DNA of 64,000 nt from Minicystis rosea (GCA_001931535.1 CP016211.1:2570501-2634500), one strand, 5' to 3'; counted from the first letter of the stretch, positions 9,037-17,264 are shown. Translations and numbers: made by a program. Notes: generated from the sequence alone by a model not told the origin.

Positions 9037-9861
9037 CTAAGGTGCTTTGGCCTTGGCGATGGCAGCCACCAGCGCGTCGAGCACTTGGCTCGAAGCGTCG
9101 CCGAGCTGATCGGCGGCCTTCGTGCGATCGGCCTGCTTCTTCACCAAATCGGCCTCCGCCGTGAGCCGCTTGTCCGTCGCATTGGCATATGCATTCGCCG
9201 CCGACAGGAGCGCCGTCTTGGCGTCGTCCACGGCCTTTTGCGTCTCGGGGGCATTCACGACGGCGATGAGCGCTTTGGCCCGCGCCTCGAGCCAATAGGC
9301 TCGCGCGAAATCACCAGCGCCGCGGGCGCGGAGCGCGTCGGCCAAGCTCGCTTCGGCGTCGTCCGCGGCGCGGGCCGCGCGATCCGTGGAAGAGGCCACG
9401 TCGGCTTCGGCCAGCGCCAAATCCTCCTGCGCGCGCGTCGCGGCGAGCCGGAGACGCTCGGTGTTGTTCTGCGCGGTATCGAGGTTCGTCTGCGCGGTCG
9501 CGAGCGCGGTGACGTATTCGGACCATTTCTTCAAGCTCGCCGTCGGCGGCTTGGGCAGGTCCTTGGCGACGATGTCGTCCAAGTCCTTGAGCTTGAGCCC
9601 ACCGGGGAGCGAGGCGAGCATCGTGTCGATGGGCGCGAGCCCGGCCGTCACCGCGGCGGCGCGGCTCTTCGCGTTGGCGAGGCGAGCATCGGCACCGCCG
9701 GCCAAGGCTGCCTGTCGCTTCTGGATCGCGAGCAGATCGTCATACACGGACGCGACCTGTAAGAGCTTGGCCTGCGCGGTCGCGCCGGCGGCGACGTCCT
9801 GCTCCAGCGCGTCCTTCTGCGCTTTCTCCTTCGCGACGAGCGTATTGAGATCGGTCGCCAT
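9037..9861 (-). CDS. long coiled-coil protein, first gene of the eCIS-like operon
   Basis: 274 residues, almost entirely Ala/Lys/Asp/Glu/Leu helix with heptad spacing, for example DLNTLVAKEKAQKDALEQDVAAG near the start and AEADLVKKQADRTKAADQLG near the end. No Cys, few aromatics, no signal peptide or membrane segment. ATG 9861 is preceded by AAGGGG at about 9 bases. The fold predicted by eye is an elongated helical hairpin or spectrin-like rod. It leads the operon that continues with DUF4255, the beta-rich protein and the WD40 protein. A scaffold, adaptor or length-determining role would fit, but nothing in the sequence proves it. Confidence 0.88.
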   Translation of the reverse strand: MATDLNTLVAKEKAQKDALEQDVAAGATAQAKLLQVASVYDDLLAIQKRQAALAGGADARLANAKSRAAAVTAGLAPIDTMLASLPGGLKLKDLDDIVAKDLPKPPTASLKKWSEYVTALATAQTNLDTAQNNTERLRLAATRAQEDLALAEADVASSTDRAARAADDAEASLADALRARGAGDFARAYWLEARAKALIAVVNAPETQKAVDDAKTALLSAANAYANATDKRLTAEADLVKKQADRTKAADQLGDASSQVLDALVAAIAKAKAP

Positions 9862-10456
9862 GGCGCTTTCCCCTTCATCCCCTCTCTCGGACGAGCCCCG
9901 CGAGATCCCCTCTCACGTAGCCACCCGAGCGCCCGCCCCAACCCTCCGGACGTGGCCGCCGCCAACCGATTGGCAGCGGCTGAGCCCACCGCGCCGGAGC
10001 GTTCTTGGCGCGGCAGCAGCGACGATACGTGTCCGTGGCCCCTACGTCAACGGCGGTTGCTCCAGCCAAGACGGACGCCTCGCGCAGCCCGGCCAGGCTG
10101 CCTCGGCGCCGCCTCGGGAAACAGCAGCCTACCGGTCGGGAGCCCACGCGCTCCGCGCGCACCGCGCAGACGCCGGAGACCCTACGGTCACCTTCACGAG
10201 CATCCGTCTCCAGGGATCTCGACCCAAAGCAATATCGATACTCGCCGACATATCGAGTCTGCACGCGCCGATATCATGTTGGCTCGAGGAGGGGATTGTG
10301 TGCGACGCAAAAGAGATGATGAATCCAGATCTCGATGGAGGCCTTCGGAAAGGTCCTTGATCGGGATTCTCGATGCAGGCAGGTGTCGTGAATGCGACCA
10401 CGAGGGCACGACGACAATCGCCGTGCCGGCTCAGGTGGTTTGGAAGAGCGCTCTTG
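9862..10456. other. intergenic region upstream of the eCIS-like operon
   Basis: About 600 bases without a convincing gene on either strand. It should contain the promoter of the minus-strand operon that starts at 9861. A locally A/T-richer stretch around 10225-10275 has repeated CGAT/ATCG words (ATATCGAT, CATATCGAG, CGATATCATG), which might be a regulatory site. I see no canonical -35/-10 pair. Confidence 0.4.
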
Positions 10457-10464
10457 ATCACGAT

Positions 10465-10505
10465 GGGGCCGCGCGCGGTCCCATTCCGGGCCGAACGGGT
10501 CGGCC
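10465..10505 (-). terminator. two hairpins after the ene-reductase gene
   Basis: Directly beyond the stop at 10510, reading leftward on the minus strand, lie two strong inverted repeats. One is 10489-10505 (GGCCGA, 5-base loop, TCGGCC). The other is 10465-10482, a near-perfect 18-base palindrome. No T-run follows, so this may be a GC-type terminator or a 3'-end stabiliser. The left hairpin shares its flank GATCACGATGGGGCCGC with the hairpin at 42268-42290. Confidence 0.5.
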
Positions 10506-10509
10506 GTGA

Positions 10510-11589
10510 TCAGGTGAGGGGATAGTCGGTGTAGCCCTTCTCGCCCGGCGTGTAGAACGTCGGGAAATCGGGCGCTGCGAGCGGCGTGCGATCGCGGAGC
10601 TTGCTGACCAAGCGGGGGTTCGAGATGAAAGGGCGGCCAAAGGCGACGAGGTCGCCCTTCTTCTCGGCGAGATCGGCGTCGGCGCGATCACGGTCGTAGC
10701 CGCCGGAGAGGATGTACGTGCCTTGGAAGGCCTCGCGCAGCTTGCGCTTGATGCTCGGCTTCACCTCGGGGGCGCCCATGGCGCTGTGATCGACGACGTG
10801 CAGGTACACGAGGCCGATGGCGGACAGCTCGCGCGCGAGCGTCTCGAAGAGGTCCTCGACGGCGTCGTCGGTCGTCATCCCGTTGAAGGCGCCGTAGGGC
10901 GACACGCGGATGCCGAGGCGATCGCCGCCGATGCGCGCGGCGGTGCGCTTGGCCACCTCGACGGCGAAACGAATGCGGTTCTCGACCGAGCCGCCCCACG
11001 CGTCCGTGCGCTGGTTGGAGGCGAGGTTGAGGAACTGATCGATGAGGTATCCGTTGGCGCCGTGCAGCTCGACGCCGTCGAACCCTGCCTCGATGGCGAG
11101 CTCGGCGGAGCGCGCGAACTGCTCGATGGTGTGCTCGATGTCGGCCTCGCTCATGGCCTCGGGAGCCGGCATGGGCAGCGGGCCCTTGCCGTCGACGTAC
11201 ATGGTCTCGTTGACCGCGATGGCCGAGGGGCCGAGGTGGCGCGCGCCCGCGGGCAGGTTGTCGGGATGCGCGACGCGCCCCGTGTGCATGAGCTGCACGA
11301 AGATGCGGCCGCCTTCGTGGTGCACGGCGTCGGTCACGCCCTTCCAACCGCGCACCTGCTCGGCGCTGAAGAGGCCGGGGATGCGCGCATAACCGAGCCC
11401 CTCGGGCGCGGGCGACGTGCCCTCGGTGATGATGAGCCCAGCCTCCGCGCGCTGCGCGTAGTACGTCGCCACGATCTCACCGGGCACGTTGCCGAGCGAT
11501 CGGCTGCGGGTCATCGGCGCCATGACGACGCGGTTCCGGAGCTCGATGCGACCGAGCCGGTGAGGGGAGAAGAGCAGCGCTTCGGACAT
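10510..11589 (-). CDS. Old Yellow Enzyme family ene-reductase (NADH:flavin oxidoreductase)
   Basis: 359 residues from the preferred start at 11589; GAAGGA lies 8 bases upstream of this ATG but too close to the alternative ATG at 11598. An FMN-dependent TIM barrel of the NemA/OYE class that reduces activated C=C bonds of enones, maleimides or nitro compounds with NAD(P)H. Visible signatures are LGRIELRNRVVMAPMTRSRS at the N-terminus, the substrate-binding pair His176/Asn179 in HGANGYLIDQF, NLASNQRTDAWGGS, RVSPYG for phosphate binding, and the C-terminal FGRPFISNP loop. It follows an Rrf2 regulator gene on the same strand and has that regulator's probable operator in front. This suggests induction by electrophile or oxidative stress. 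Family assignment is secure; substrate is unknown. Confidence 0.95.
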   Translation of the reverse strand: MSEALLFSPHRLGRIELRNRVVMAPMTRSRSLGNVPGEIVATYYAQRAEAGLIITEGTSPAPEGLGYARIPGLFSAEQVRGWKGVTDAVHHEGGRIFVQLMHTGRVAHPDNLPAGARHLGPSAIAVNETMYVDGKGPLPMPAPEAMSEADIEHTIEQFARSAELAIEAGFDGVELHGANGYLIDQFLNLASNQRTDAWGGSVENRIRFAVEVAKRTAARIGGDRLGIRVSPYGAFNGMTTDDAVEDLFETLARELSAIGLVYLHVVDHSAMGAPEVKPSIKRKLREAFQGTYILSGGYDRDRADADLAEKKGDLVAFGRPFISNPRLVSKLRDRTPLAAPDFPTFYTPGEKGYTDYPLT

Positions 11590-11613
11590 GTCGGTCATCC
11601 TTCTTTCATTATG

Positions 11614-11630
11614 GTAACCAAAACGGTTAC
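11614..11630. promoter_or_regulatory. palindromic operator, GTAACC-N5-GGTTAC
   Basis: A perfect 6+6 inverted repeat with a 5-base spacer, 24 bases upstream of the ene-reductase start. A near-identical copy (12081-12097) lies immediately before the Rrf2 gene. The two sites flank the regulator gene and sit at promoter positions, so an Rrf2-family operator is the simplest reading. The assignment to Rrf2 is inferred from position and repetition. Confidence 0.75.
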
Positions 11631-11652
11631 AATTTATGGCAAACGACGGCCC

Positions 11653-12078
11653 TCACAGATCCACGAGGAGATCCGAGAGGTGAATGCGGCCGAGCTCGAC
11701 CTCGATGGCCTTCTGCACGCCGTCGAACACCGGCGCGAGCAGCTCGTTCATCCGGCAGCCCACGGGGCATGCTTCATTCGGCGCGTTCTTGCTGAACGCG
11801 AAGACGTTGGGATCGTCGACGGCGCGGTAGATGTCGAGGAGCGTGATCTCCTCCGGTCGCCGCGCGAGCGAGGCTCCGCCGCGGCGACCGAGGTGTCCCT
11901 GCACGAGGCCGGCATCGCGCAGCGTTCCGAGCAGCCGGCGCACCACGATGGCGCTCGTGTTGACGCTCTCGGCGAGCGTCTCCGACGACACCGGCTCGCC
12001 CTTCGCATCGCCTCGCTCGGCGAAGGCGAGCCCCGCGAGGAGATGCGTCGCAACGGCGAAGCGGCTGTTGGCGGACAT
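11653..12078 (-). CDS. Rrf2 family transcriptional regulator
   Basis: 141 residues, the normal length for the family. The N-terminal winged helix-turn-helix is clear: RFAVATHLLAGLAF, then SSETLAESVNTSAIVVRRLLGTLRDAGLV, a wing GRRGGASLAR, and the dimerisation helix after EITLLDIYRAV. The usual three-Cys iron-sulphur ligand set of IscR/NsrR is not present; only two cysteines appear, in ACPVGC, four residues apart. This suggests a thiol switch (YwnA/HypR-like) or a cluster with other ligands. The gene lies upstream of the ene-reductase on the same strand. Matching palindromes before both genes suggest it represses itself and the reductase. Confidence in family is high; the signal is inferred. 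Confidence 0.93.
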   Translation of the reverse strand: MSANSRFAVATHLLAGLAFAERGDAKGEPVSSETLAESVNTSAIVVRRLLGTLRDAGLVQGHLGRRGGASLARRPEEITLLDIYRAVDDPNVFAFSKNAPNEACPVGCRMNELLAPVFDGVQKAIEVELGRIHLSDLLVDL

Positions 12079-12080
12079 CT

Positions 12081-12097
12081 GTAACCAGGCTGGTAGC
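12081..12097. promoter_or_regulatory. second operator copy before the Rrf2 gene
   Basis: Reads GTAACC, AGGCT, GGTAGC: 11 of 12 half-site bases match the operator at 11614-11630, with the same 5-base spacer. It begins 3 bases upstream of the Rrf2 start codon, so binding there would block translation-proximal transcription and give autoregulation. Confidence 0.65.
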
Positions 12098-12377
12098 GAT
12101 TTGCGCCCACGTCAAGCGCGCCCGTGAAACTCCGGCAAGAGTAGGTTCGTCGCGGGCGCCCGTACCGTTGACGGCCCGAGATCGCCGTGTTACGCCCACC
12201 CTAGTCCCAGCGGCCGCGTTCGAGTGGGAGCGAATGTGCGCTTCCCGACCGCGGCGGGTTCTCCCGCGGCTCGTCACTTCTGGACGACCGTCCGCCGACG
12301 GCGACGAACGGAAGCGCGCCCGAGCGGTTCCTCAGTTTCAGGGTCGGGGTCGCAGCGCGCCAAGGATACGCGAAAAC

Positions 12378-14162
12378 ATGACGTTCACGGATGCTGCGGC
12401 CGAGGTCCTTCGCCTCGTGGGTCGCCCGCTTCACTACAAAGAGATCACCGACATCGCGATCGAGAAGAACCTGCTGAGCCACGTGGGCAAGAGCCCCGAG
12501 GTGACGATGGGCGCTCGGCTCGCGGCCACGCTGAAGAAGGACTCGCCCGAGAACCCGCTGGTGCGGGTGAAGCCCGGCGTCTTCGCGCTCCGCGAGTGGG
12601 ACGACAAGACCATCAAGGCCGGCCTCGACGCGAAGAAGGGCAAGAAGCCCGCGCGCCCCGAGCCCGAACCCACCGCCGTCACCGAGCAGGTGAAGGACGA
12701 GGACGACGAGGTGCTCATCGGCGGCGAGGACGAGGAGCCCGAAGAGGCGCCCGTCGAGGAAGCCGAGCTCGAGGAGCCCGCGGAGGAGGCCGAGGTCCAC
12801 GCGGAGCCCGCCGTCGCGGTCATCGAGGAGGAGCCCGCGCCGGCGTCCCCGCCGCAGCCCGCGCCCTCCGTGCCGATGGCGGCCCGCTCGCGCCCCGCGC
12901 GCGTCGAGCTCGACGAGGACGAGGACGCCGAGCCGCCGGGTCCCGATGACGTGATGCGCGCCGAGGCCGCCGCGGGCGCGGCCGAGATGTTCGACGAGGA
13001 AGAGGACGACGATCAGCCCATCCTCGGTGGTGGTGACGATCGCGCGGCTCCGCAGGGCGGTGAGCAGGGCGAGGGTCGTCGCCGTCGCCGTCGCCGTCGT
13101 CGCGGTCGTACCAATGGCGAGCCGGCGCCGAGCGGCGGCGGCCTCCCGACGTACACGGCCACGCCGGCCTTCTCCCCGCGTGACAGCCGTGATGGTCGCG
13201 ACGGCCGAGATGGCCGCGATGCGCGTGACAGTGGGCGCGAGAGCGGCGGCCGCGATCGCGATCGCGAGCCGTCGTACAGCGAGCGTCGCAACGACATGGC
13301 CCCGGCCGAGGCGCCGTATCGTCCGCAGGTCATCGAGCTGACCGGCGGCGAAGGGCACGCCCTCGACGACCTCGCCGGCCGCGAGCTGGGCGACGCCGTC
13401 GCGGTCATCCTCTCGACCTTCGATCGCAACGCGGGCGCGGTGTCGCTGCGTCAGATCGCCGAGACCGCGCAGCGCCGCGGTCGCCTCGCGGGCGACGTGC
13501 AGCTCGTGCAGTCGCAGATCGCGGCCGCCGTGCGCGCCGACAACGCGCGCCGCATCGCCGCCGGCCAGCGCCCGCGCTTCCGCTTCGCGGGGGGTCGCGT
13601 GGCCCTCACCGATTGGCTGCTCTCGGGCGATCTCGCGCGCCTCGAGGCCGAGGCCCTCGCCGCGGTGGAGCGTTACCGCGATGCCGCGCGCCGCTCCTTC
13701 GCGCGCAAGCTCGGCGAGCTGCCGGGCCACGCGTTCGTGGAGCTCTGCGTGCTCGCGCTGGAGAAGGTCGGCGTGAGCCAGATCCGAGCGCTGCGCCGCC
13801 CCGGCGCGCCCGGCGGCGAGTCGCACTTCACCGGCATCCTCCGCGCGGCCTCGGCCGACGAGCTCCGCATCGGCATCGTGATTCGCCGCGACGGTCGCGA
13901 GATCGGCCGCGAGCGTGTCTCCGATCTGCGTGGCTCGCTGCACCACTACGGTCCGGCGAACGCCGGCTGGATCCTCACCGCGGGGCAGACGCTGTCCGGC
14001 GCTCGTGAGGAGGCCTCGGTGCCCGGCACCGCGCCCATCGCGCTCTTCGACGGCCTCGCCGTCGCGCGCCTCTGCGAGGAGAACGACGTCGCCGTGATCC
14101 GCGCCCGCCTCCCCGTGGCGATCCCCGACGTGGATCTGCTCGAAGCGCTCCGCGCCTCCTGA
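12378..14162 (+). CDS. HARE-HTH protein with second winged helix and degenerate Mrr-like C-terminal domain
   Basis: 594 residues from ATG 12378, chosen because the protein then opens directly on the domain and AAGGA lies 11 bases upstream. Residues 1-75 are a HARE-HTH domain (TFTDAAAEVLRLVGRPLHYKEITDIA, GARLAATLKKD, VKPGVFALREW), a winged helix found in RNA-polymerase delta subunits and chromatin or restriction proteins. Residues about 85-225 are strongly acidic, 230-300 are Arg/Gly/Asp-rich with an Arg tract and DGRDGRD repeats. Residues about 325-415 look like a second HARE-HTH unit. Residues 435-590 align in pattern with the Mrr restriction-endonuclease fold (GHAFVELCVLALEKVGVSQI, then GWILTAGQTLSGAREEA, IALFDGLAVARLCEE). 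The catalytic D and QxK positions read as GESHF and IGIVIRR, so nuclease activity is doubtful. A DNA or RNA-polymerase-associated regulator is more likely. Confidence 0.92.
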   Translation: MTFTDAAAEVLRLVGRPLHYKEITDIAIEKNLLSHVGKSPEVTMGARLAATLKKDSPENPLVRVKPGVFALREWDDKTIKAGLDAKKGKKPARPEPEPTAVTEQVKDEDDEVLIGGEDEEPEEAPVEEAELEEPAEEAEVHAEPAVAVIEEEPAPASPPQPAPSVPMAARSRPARVELDEDEDAEPPGPDDVMRAEAAAGAAEMFDEEEDDDQPILGGGDDRAAPQGGEQGEGRRRRRRRRRGRTNGEPAPSGGGLPTYTATPAFSPRDSRDGRDGRDGRDARDSGRESGGRDRDREPSYSERRNDMAPAEAPYRPQVIELTGGEGHALDDLAGRELGDAVAVILSTFDRNAGAVSLRQIAETAQRRGRLAGDVQLVQSQIAAAVRADNARRIAAGQRPRFRFAGGRVALTDWLLSGDLARLEAEALAAVERYRDAARRSFARKLGELPGHAFVELCVLALEKVGVSQIRALRRPGAPGGESHFTGILRAASADELRIGIVIRRDGREIGRERVSDLRGSLHHYGPANAGWILTAGQTLSGAREEASVPGTAPIALFDGLAVARLCEENDVAVIRARLPVAIPDVDLLEALRAS

Positions 14163-14177
14163 CCCATCCCTCCATGC

Positions 14178-14211
14178 CTCGTGCCCGGTAACGATCCGTT
14201 TCGGGCACGAG
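14178..14211 (+). terminator. hairpin after the HARE-HTH gene
   Basis: Perfect 10-bp stem (CTCGTGCCCG and CGGGCACGAG) with a 14-base loop, starting 15 bases after the stop codon. There is no clear U-tract, so it may act as a GC-type terminator. Confidence 0.6.
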
Positions 14212-14218
14212 CGCTCCT

Positions 14219-14237
14219 TCGATGCATCATGCATCGA
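14219..14237. promoter_or_regulatory. 19-base palindrome TCGATGCAT-C-ATGCATCGA
   Basis: A perfect 9+9 palindrome about a single C, between the HARE-HTH terminator and the next lipoprotein gene. It is more A/T-rich than its surroundings and looks like an operator or a small dyad element. No regulator can be assigned. Confidence 0.4.
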
Positions 14238-14380
14238 ACGTCTCACCTACGATCCAAGGCTGCCGCCGACATCTCATTTCACCGTGTCGCAGCGTCATCA
14301 CCGACTGCGTCGGGTGATTCGAGCCACCGAGCACGGCCGCGCCATTGACGAAGCGGACGATCGCTGCAACGGTCGCCTCG

Positions 14381-15271
14381 ATGACGAAGATCCTCCGGTC
14401 GATCGGCCCGATCGCGATCTGCCTCTCCACCGCTTGTTGCGCGGCGCGGGCGCCGAAGTTCCCGTTCCCCAACGCCGACGCGGCCCTCGGCCGGATGAAG
14501 GACACCTACGCCTGCGTCAACGGCGTGCAGGGTGACGCCAAGATCGATCACTTCTCCAAGGAGGGCCGCGTGCGCGGGCAGGTCTTGCTGCTCGCGGTGA
14601 ACCCCGATCGGGTGCGCTTCGACGTCGTGGCCTTCGGTACGCCCGTCTACACGCTCACCTCGGATGGGCAGCAGTTCGAGATGCTCGACATCAAGGAGAA
14701 GCTCTTTCTCCACGGCCCGGCGAGCCCCTGCAACCTGGCCCGGCTCACGCAGGTCCCCCTGCCGGGCCACGCGCTCGTGAGCCTCCTGCGCGGCGAGGCG
14801 CCCGTGCTCCTCCATCAACCGCAGGCGTCGAGCATCACGTGGGACGGCAGCGACGGCGGCTTCTACCGCATCCTCCTCGACAGCACGCGTGAAGCGAAGG
14901 AGGAGGTCCACCTCCAGGTCCGCCCCGACGATTTCGACAAGCCGTGGGAGCAGCAGCGCGTGCGGGTCACCCACGTGCGCGTCGCGCAGCGCGACGTCGA
15001 TCTCTACGACGCCGAGCTGAGCCGCCACGAGAAGGCGACGACCGCAGCCCCGCGCACCGATCCCGACGGCATCGACGAGCCCATCCCGCCGAGCGGCCCC
15101 GCGTGCGATGCGGAGCTCCCGCGATCGATCCGCATGCGCGTCCCCAACAGCGGCCAGGACGTGGTCTTTCAATACAAGGAAGCGTTCTGGAACCCGCCGC
15201 TCGTCCCCGGCGCGTTCCACCAGAACCGGCCCGGCGGCGTGCGCGAGCGCTTCGTGAACTGCGATCGCTGA
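14381..15271 (+). CDS. lipoprotein, LolB/DUF4292-like
   Basis: 296 residues from ATG 14381; a TTG 36 bases earlier would add a poor leader. The N-terminus MTKILRSIGPIAICLSTACC is a lipoprotein signal peptide with a relaxed lipobox (STAC). The mature part alternates beta strands: VQGDAKIDHFSKEGRVRGQVLLLAVNPDRVRFDVVAFG and VYTLTSDGQQFEMLDIKEKLFLHG (with intervening residues). This is the pattern of LolA/LolB-like or DUF4292 lipid-binding beta sheets that carry lipoproteins or outer-membrane lipids. The C-terminal 60 residues hold extra Cys and Pro. Probably envelope-located. Family is moderately supported; the cargo is unknown. Confidence 0.85.
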   Translation: MTKILRSIGPIAICLSTACCAARAPKFPFPNADAALGRMKDTYACVNGVQGDAKIDHFSKEGRVRGQVLLLAVNPDRVRFDVVAFGTPVYTLTSDGQQFEMLDIKEKLFLHGPASPCNLARLTQVPLPGHALVSLLRGEAPVLLHQPQASSITWDGSDGGFYRILLDSTREAKEEVHLQVRPDDFDKPWEQQRVRVTHVRVAQRDVDLYDAELSRHEKATTAAPRTDPDGIDEPIPPSGPACDAELPRSIRMRVPNSGQDVVFQYKEAFWNPPLVPGAFHQNRPGGVRERFVNCDR

Positions 15272-15537
15272 GCCTCGGGGAAGAGGCAAGCAACGCGGCA
15301 CCGTGAGGCCGAGCGCGCCCGTGAAGGGGCGAGTTGCTTGGGATTGCTCGTCATCTCCTCGAATGGCGGTATGCGCTGGGGCGAGCGCTTGGGCTGCGGT
15401 CTCGCGCGAACGAGTCGATTCAGCCGCGTTTGAGGATCGCTGGACGCCCTCCTCGAAAGCTCTCGACGGTGCGTGGTCCGGAGGGGTGCGTCGTCGAGGC
15501 GCAAGAGGGAGAGACGTATTGCTGATACGTTGCGGGC

Positions 15538-16260
15538 GTGTCGGGGACGCTCTCGCTCGCAGGGTTTCGTGCGCTCTACGTCGGGCCTCCTGTCGATGTC
15601 GCGCCGCACGCGTCGCTCGCGGCGAACTTCATCGTCGCGCTCGAAGGCACGGTGAGCATCCGTGCTGCGCGCGGCGGGCTCAGCGATCAGCGCGTCGTGT
15701 ACGTGCCGGCGGGGGTGCGCCGCGCCGACGATCTCCGGAGGACGTCGCGCGTCGCGGCGTTGTGGCTCGATCCGCTCGACATCCTGCTCGATCACGCGAA
15801 TGCGTTGCCCACGAAGGCAGGGCCGCTTCGCGGCGGGGATCTCCCCGCCCTCCGCCGCGCGCTCGGCGAAGGCTCGCTCGCCAACTTGCCGGCGGGGTTT
15901 CGGGCCCCGAACGACGCGAGGGTCGCCGCGCTGTCGGCAAAGCTCCGTGAGGGGCGCGAGCTCGAATGGGACATCGCCGAGCACGCGGCCGCCCTCGGCG
16001 TCTCGCCGTGGCATTTGATGCGCCGTTTCCGCGCCGAGGTCGGGTTGACGTTTCGCCAATATCGAGTCCTCGCGCGGATCTACTTCGCGCTGCGTGCGTT
16101 CGATGCGGGAGCCTCGTGGACGACGGGGGCGCTCGACGCGAGCTTCGCGAGCACGGCGCACTTCAGCGCCACGTTCCGCAAGGTGTTCGGGATGGCCCCG
16201 AATGCCGGCCCGATCGCGAAGCAACGGAGCGCACGTTCTCGAAAGTCAGCGCGACCGTGA
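15538..16260 (+). CDS. AraC family transcriptional regulator
   Basis: 240 residues, GTG start at 15538 with no strong ribosome binding site. The N-terminal 120 residues form a small cupin-like sensor region (LAANFIVALEGTVSIRA). The C-terminal 100 residues hold the double helix-turn-helix: IAEHAAALGVSPWHLMRRFRAEVGLTFRQYRVLARI, then a FASTAHFSATFRKVFGMAP second motif, typical of AraC proteins. The stop codon overlaps the GTG start of the next lipoprotein gene by two bases, so the two are probably co-translated. The inducer is unknown. Confidence 0.92.
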   Translation: MSGTLSLAGFRALYVGPPVDVAPHASLAANFIVALEGTVSIRAARGGLSDQRVVYVPAGVRRADDLRRTSRVAALWLDPLDILLDHANALPTKAGPLRGGDLPALRRALGEGSLANLPAGFRAPNDARVAALSAKLREGRELEWDIAEHAAALGVSPWHLMRRFRAEVGLTFRQYRVLARIYFALRAFDAGASWTTGALDASFASTAHFSATFRKVFGMAPNAGPIAKQRSARSRKSARP

Positions 16261-17264
16261 GCGACGTAGCGTCTCGCCATGACCATCGAAACGTGGGGGA
16301 CGAGGGGCTGGGTGGTTTCGTCGCGTTGCTCGCCGGGTGCGGGAGTGATCCGGCGCTCGGGAACACGACGACCGGAGGGGACACGACGCGCGACGCGGGC
16401 ACGATCGACGCGCCCGACGACGATCCGATCATCCAGCCCGGCGACGCGTCGTCGGGCGACGACTGCACCGAGGACAACAAGAAGATCTACGTGCTGTCGT
16501 GGGACCAGAGCGCGGCGGAGGCCCATTTGCTCCGCTTCGATCCGGTGGCGCTCACGTACACGAACATCGGAAAGCTCGATTGCCAGCTATCGACGCCGTA
16601 CGCTCCCTATCCACACTCGATGGCGGTCGATCGCCGAGGGACCGCGTGGGTCAGCATGGCGAGCGGCGCGCTCGCACGCGTGAGCACGACGACCGCCGCG
16701 TGCACCGACAGCGGGATGGAGCTCGGACAAGAGACGGTGTCGAGCTACGGAATGGGCTTCGCGACGGTCGGCACGTCGACGGTCGAGAAGCTCTACATCG
16801 CGGCGACAGGCTCGGCGTGGACGGGGCAACCGTCGCAGCCGATGGCGAAGCTCGGGGTGATCGACACGGCGACGTTGAAGATCTCGATCATCGGGCCGCT
16901 CGAGGCGCCGGTGCCGAGCAACTCGGAGCTCTCCGGTTCGGGGGACGGAAACCTCTTCACGATGGTCGTCGACGTGTCGAACATCAAGGCTCCGAAGGTG
17001 AGCGTCGCGAAGCTCGACGCGGCGACGGGCGCGTCGCTCGAAACGAAGCCGGTACCGCTGGAGGCGAAGAGCGGTTTCGCGTTCGCGCATTGGGGCGGCG
17101 ACCTCTGGCTCTTCACGCAAGCACCGGACGGGAAGGCACGCGTGGCGCAGCTCGAGTGGGCGACGGGCACCGTGAAGCAAACGGTCGACGCCGATCTCGG
17201 CGTGCCCGGGTTCATCCTGGGCGCGGGCGTGTCGACCTGCGCCCCGCTCGAGCCGCCCAAGTGA
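16257..17264 (+). CDS. lipoprotein with beta-propeller-like body
   Basis: 335 residues if the GTG at 16257 is used, which overlaps the AraC stop as GTGA; an in-frame GTG at 16293 is an alternative. The lipobox LLAGC near residue 28 follows a very short hydrophobic stretch, so the exact start is uncertain. An ATG at 16279 lies in another frame, so an old frameshift near the signal peptide is possible. After an acidic Thr/Gly/Asp linker the body shows repeats such as KIYVLSWDQSAAEAHLLRFDP, MAVDRRGTAWVSMASG and HWGGDLWLFTQAPDGKARV, typical of a secreted beta-propeller. Myxobacterial genomes carry many such lipoproteins of unknown role. Confidence 0.82.
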   Translation: MSDVASRHDHRNVGDEGLGGFVALLAGCGSDPALGNTTTGGDTTRDAGTIDAPDDDPIIQPGDASSGDDCTEDNKKIYVLSWDQSAAEAHLLRFDPVALTYTNIGKLDCQLSTPYAPYPHSMAVDRRGTAWVSMASGALARVSTTTAACTDSGMELGQETVSSYGMGFATVGTSTVEKLYIAATGSAWTGQPSQPMAKLGVIDTATLKISIIGPLEAPVPSNSELSGSGDGNLFTMVVDVSNIKAPKVSVAKLDAATGASLETKPVPLEAKSGFAFAHWGGDLWLFTQAPDGKARVAQLEWATGTVKQTVDADLGVPGFILGAGVSTCAPLEPPK

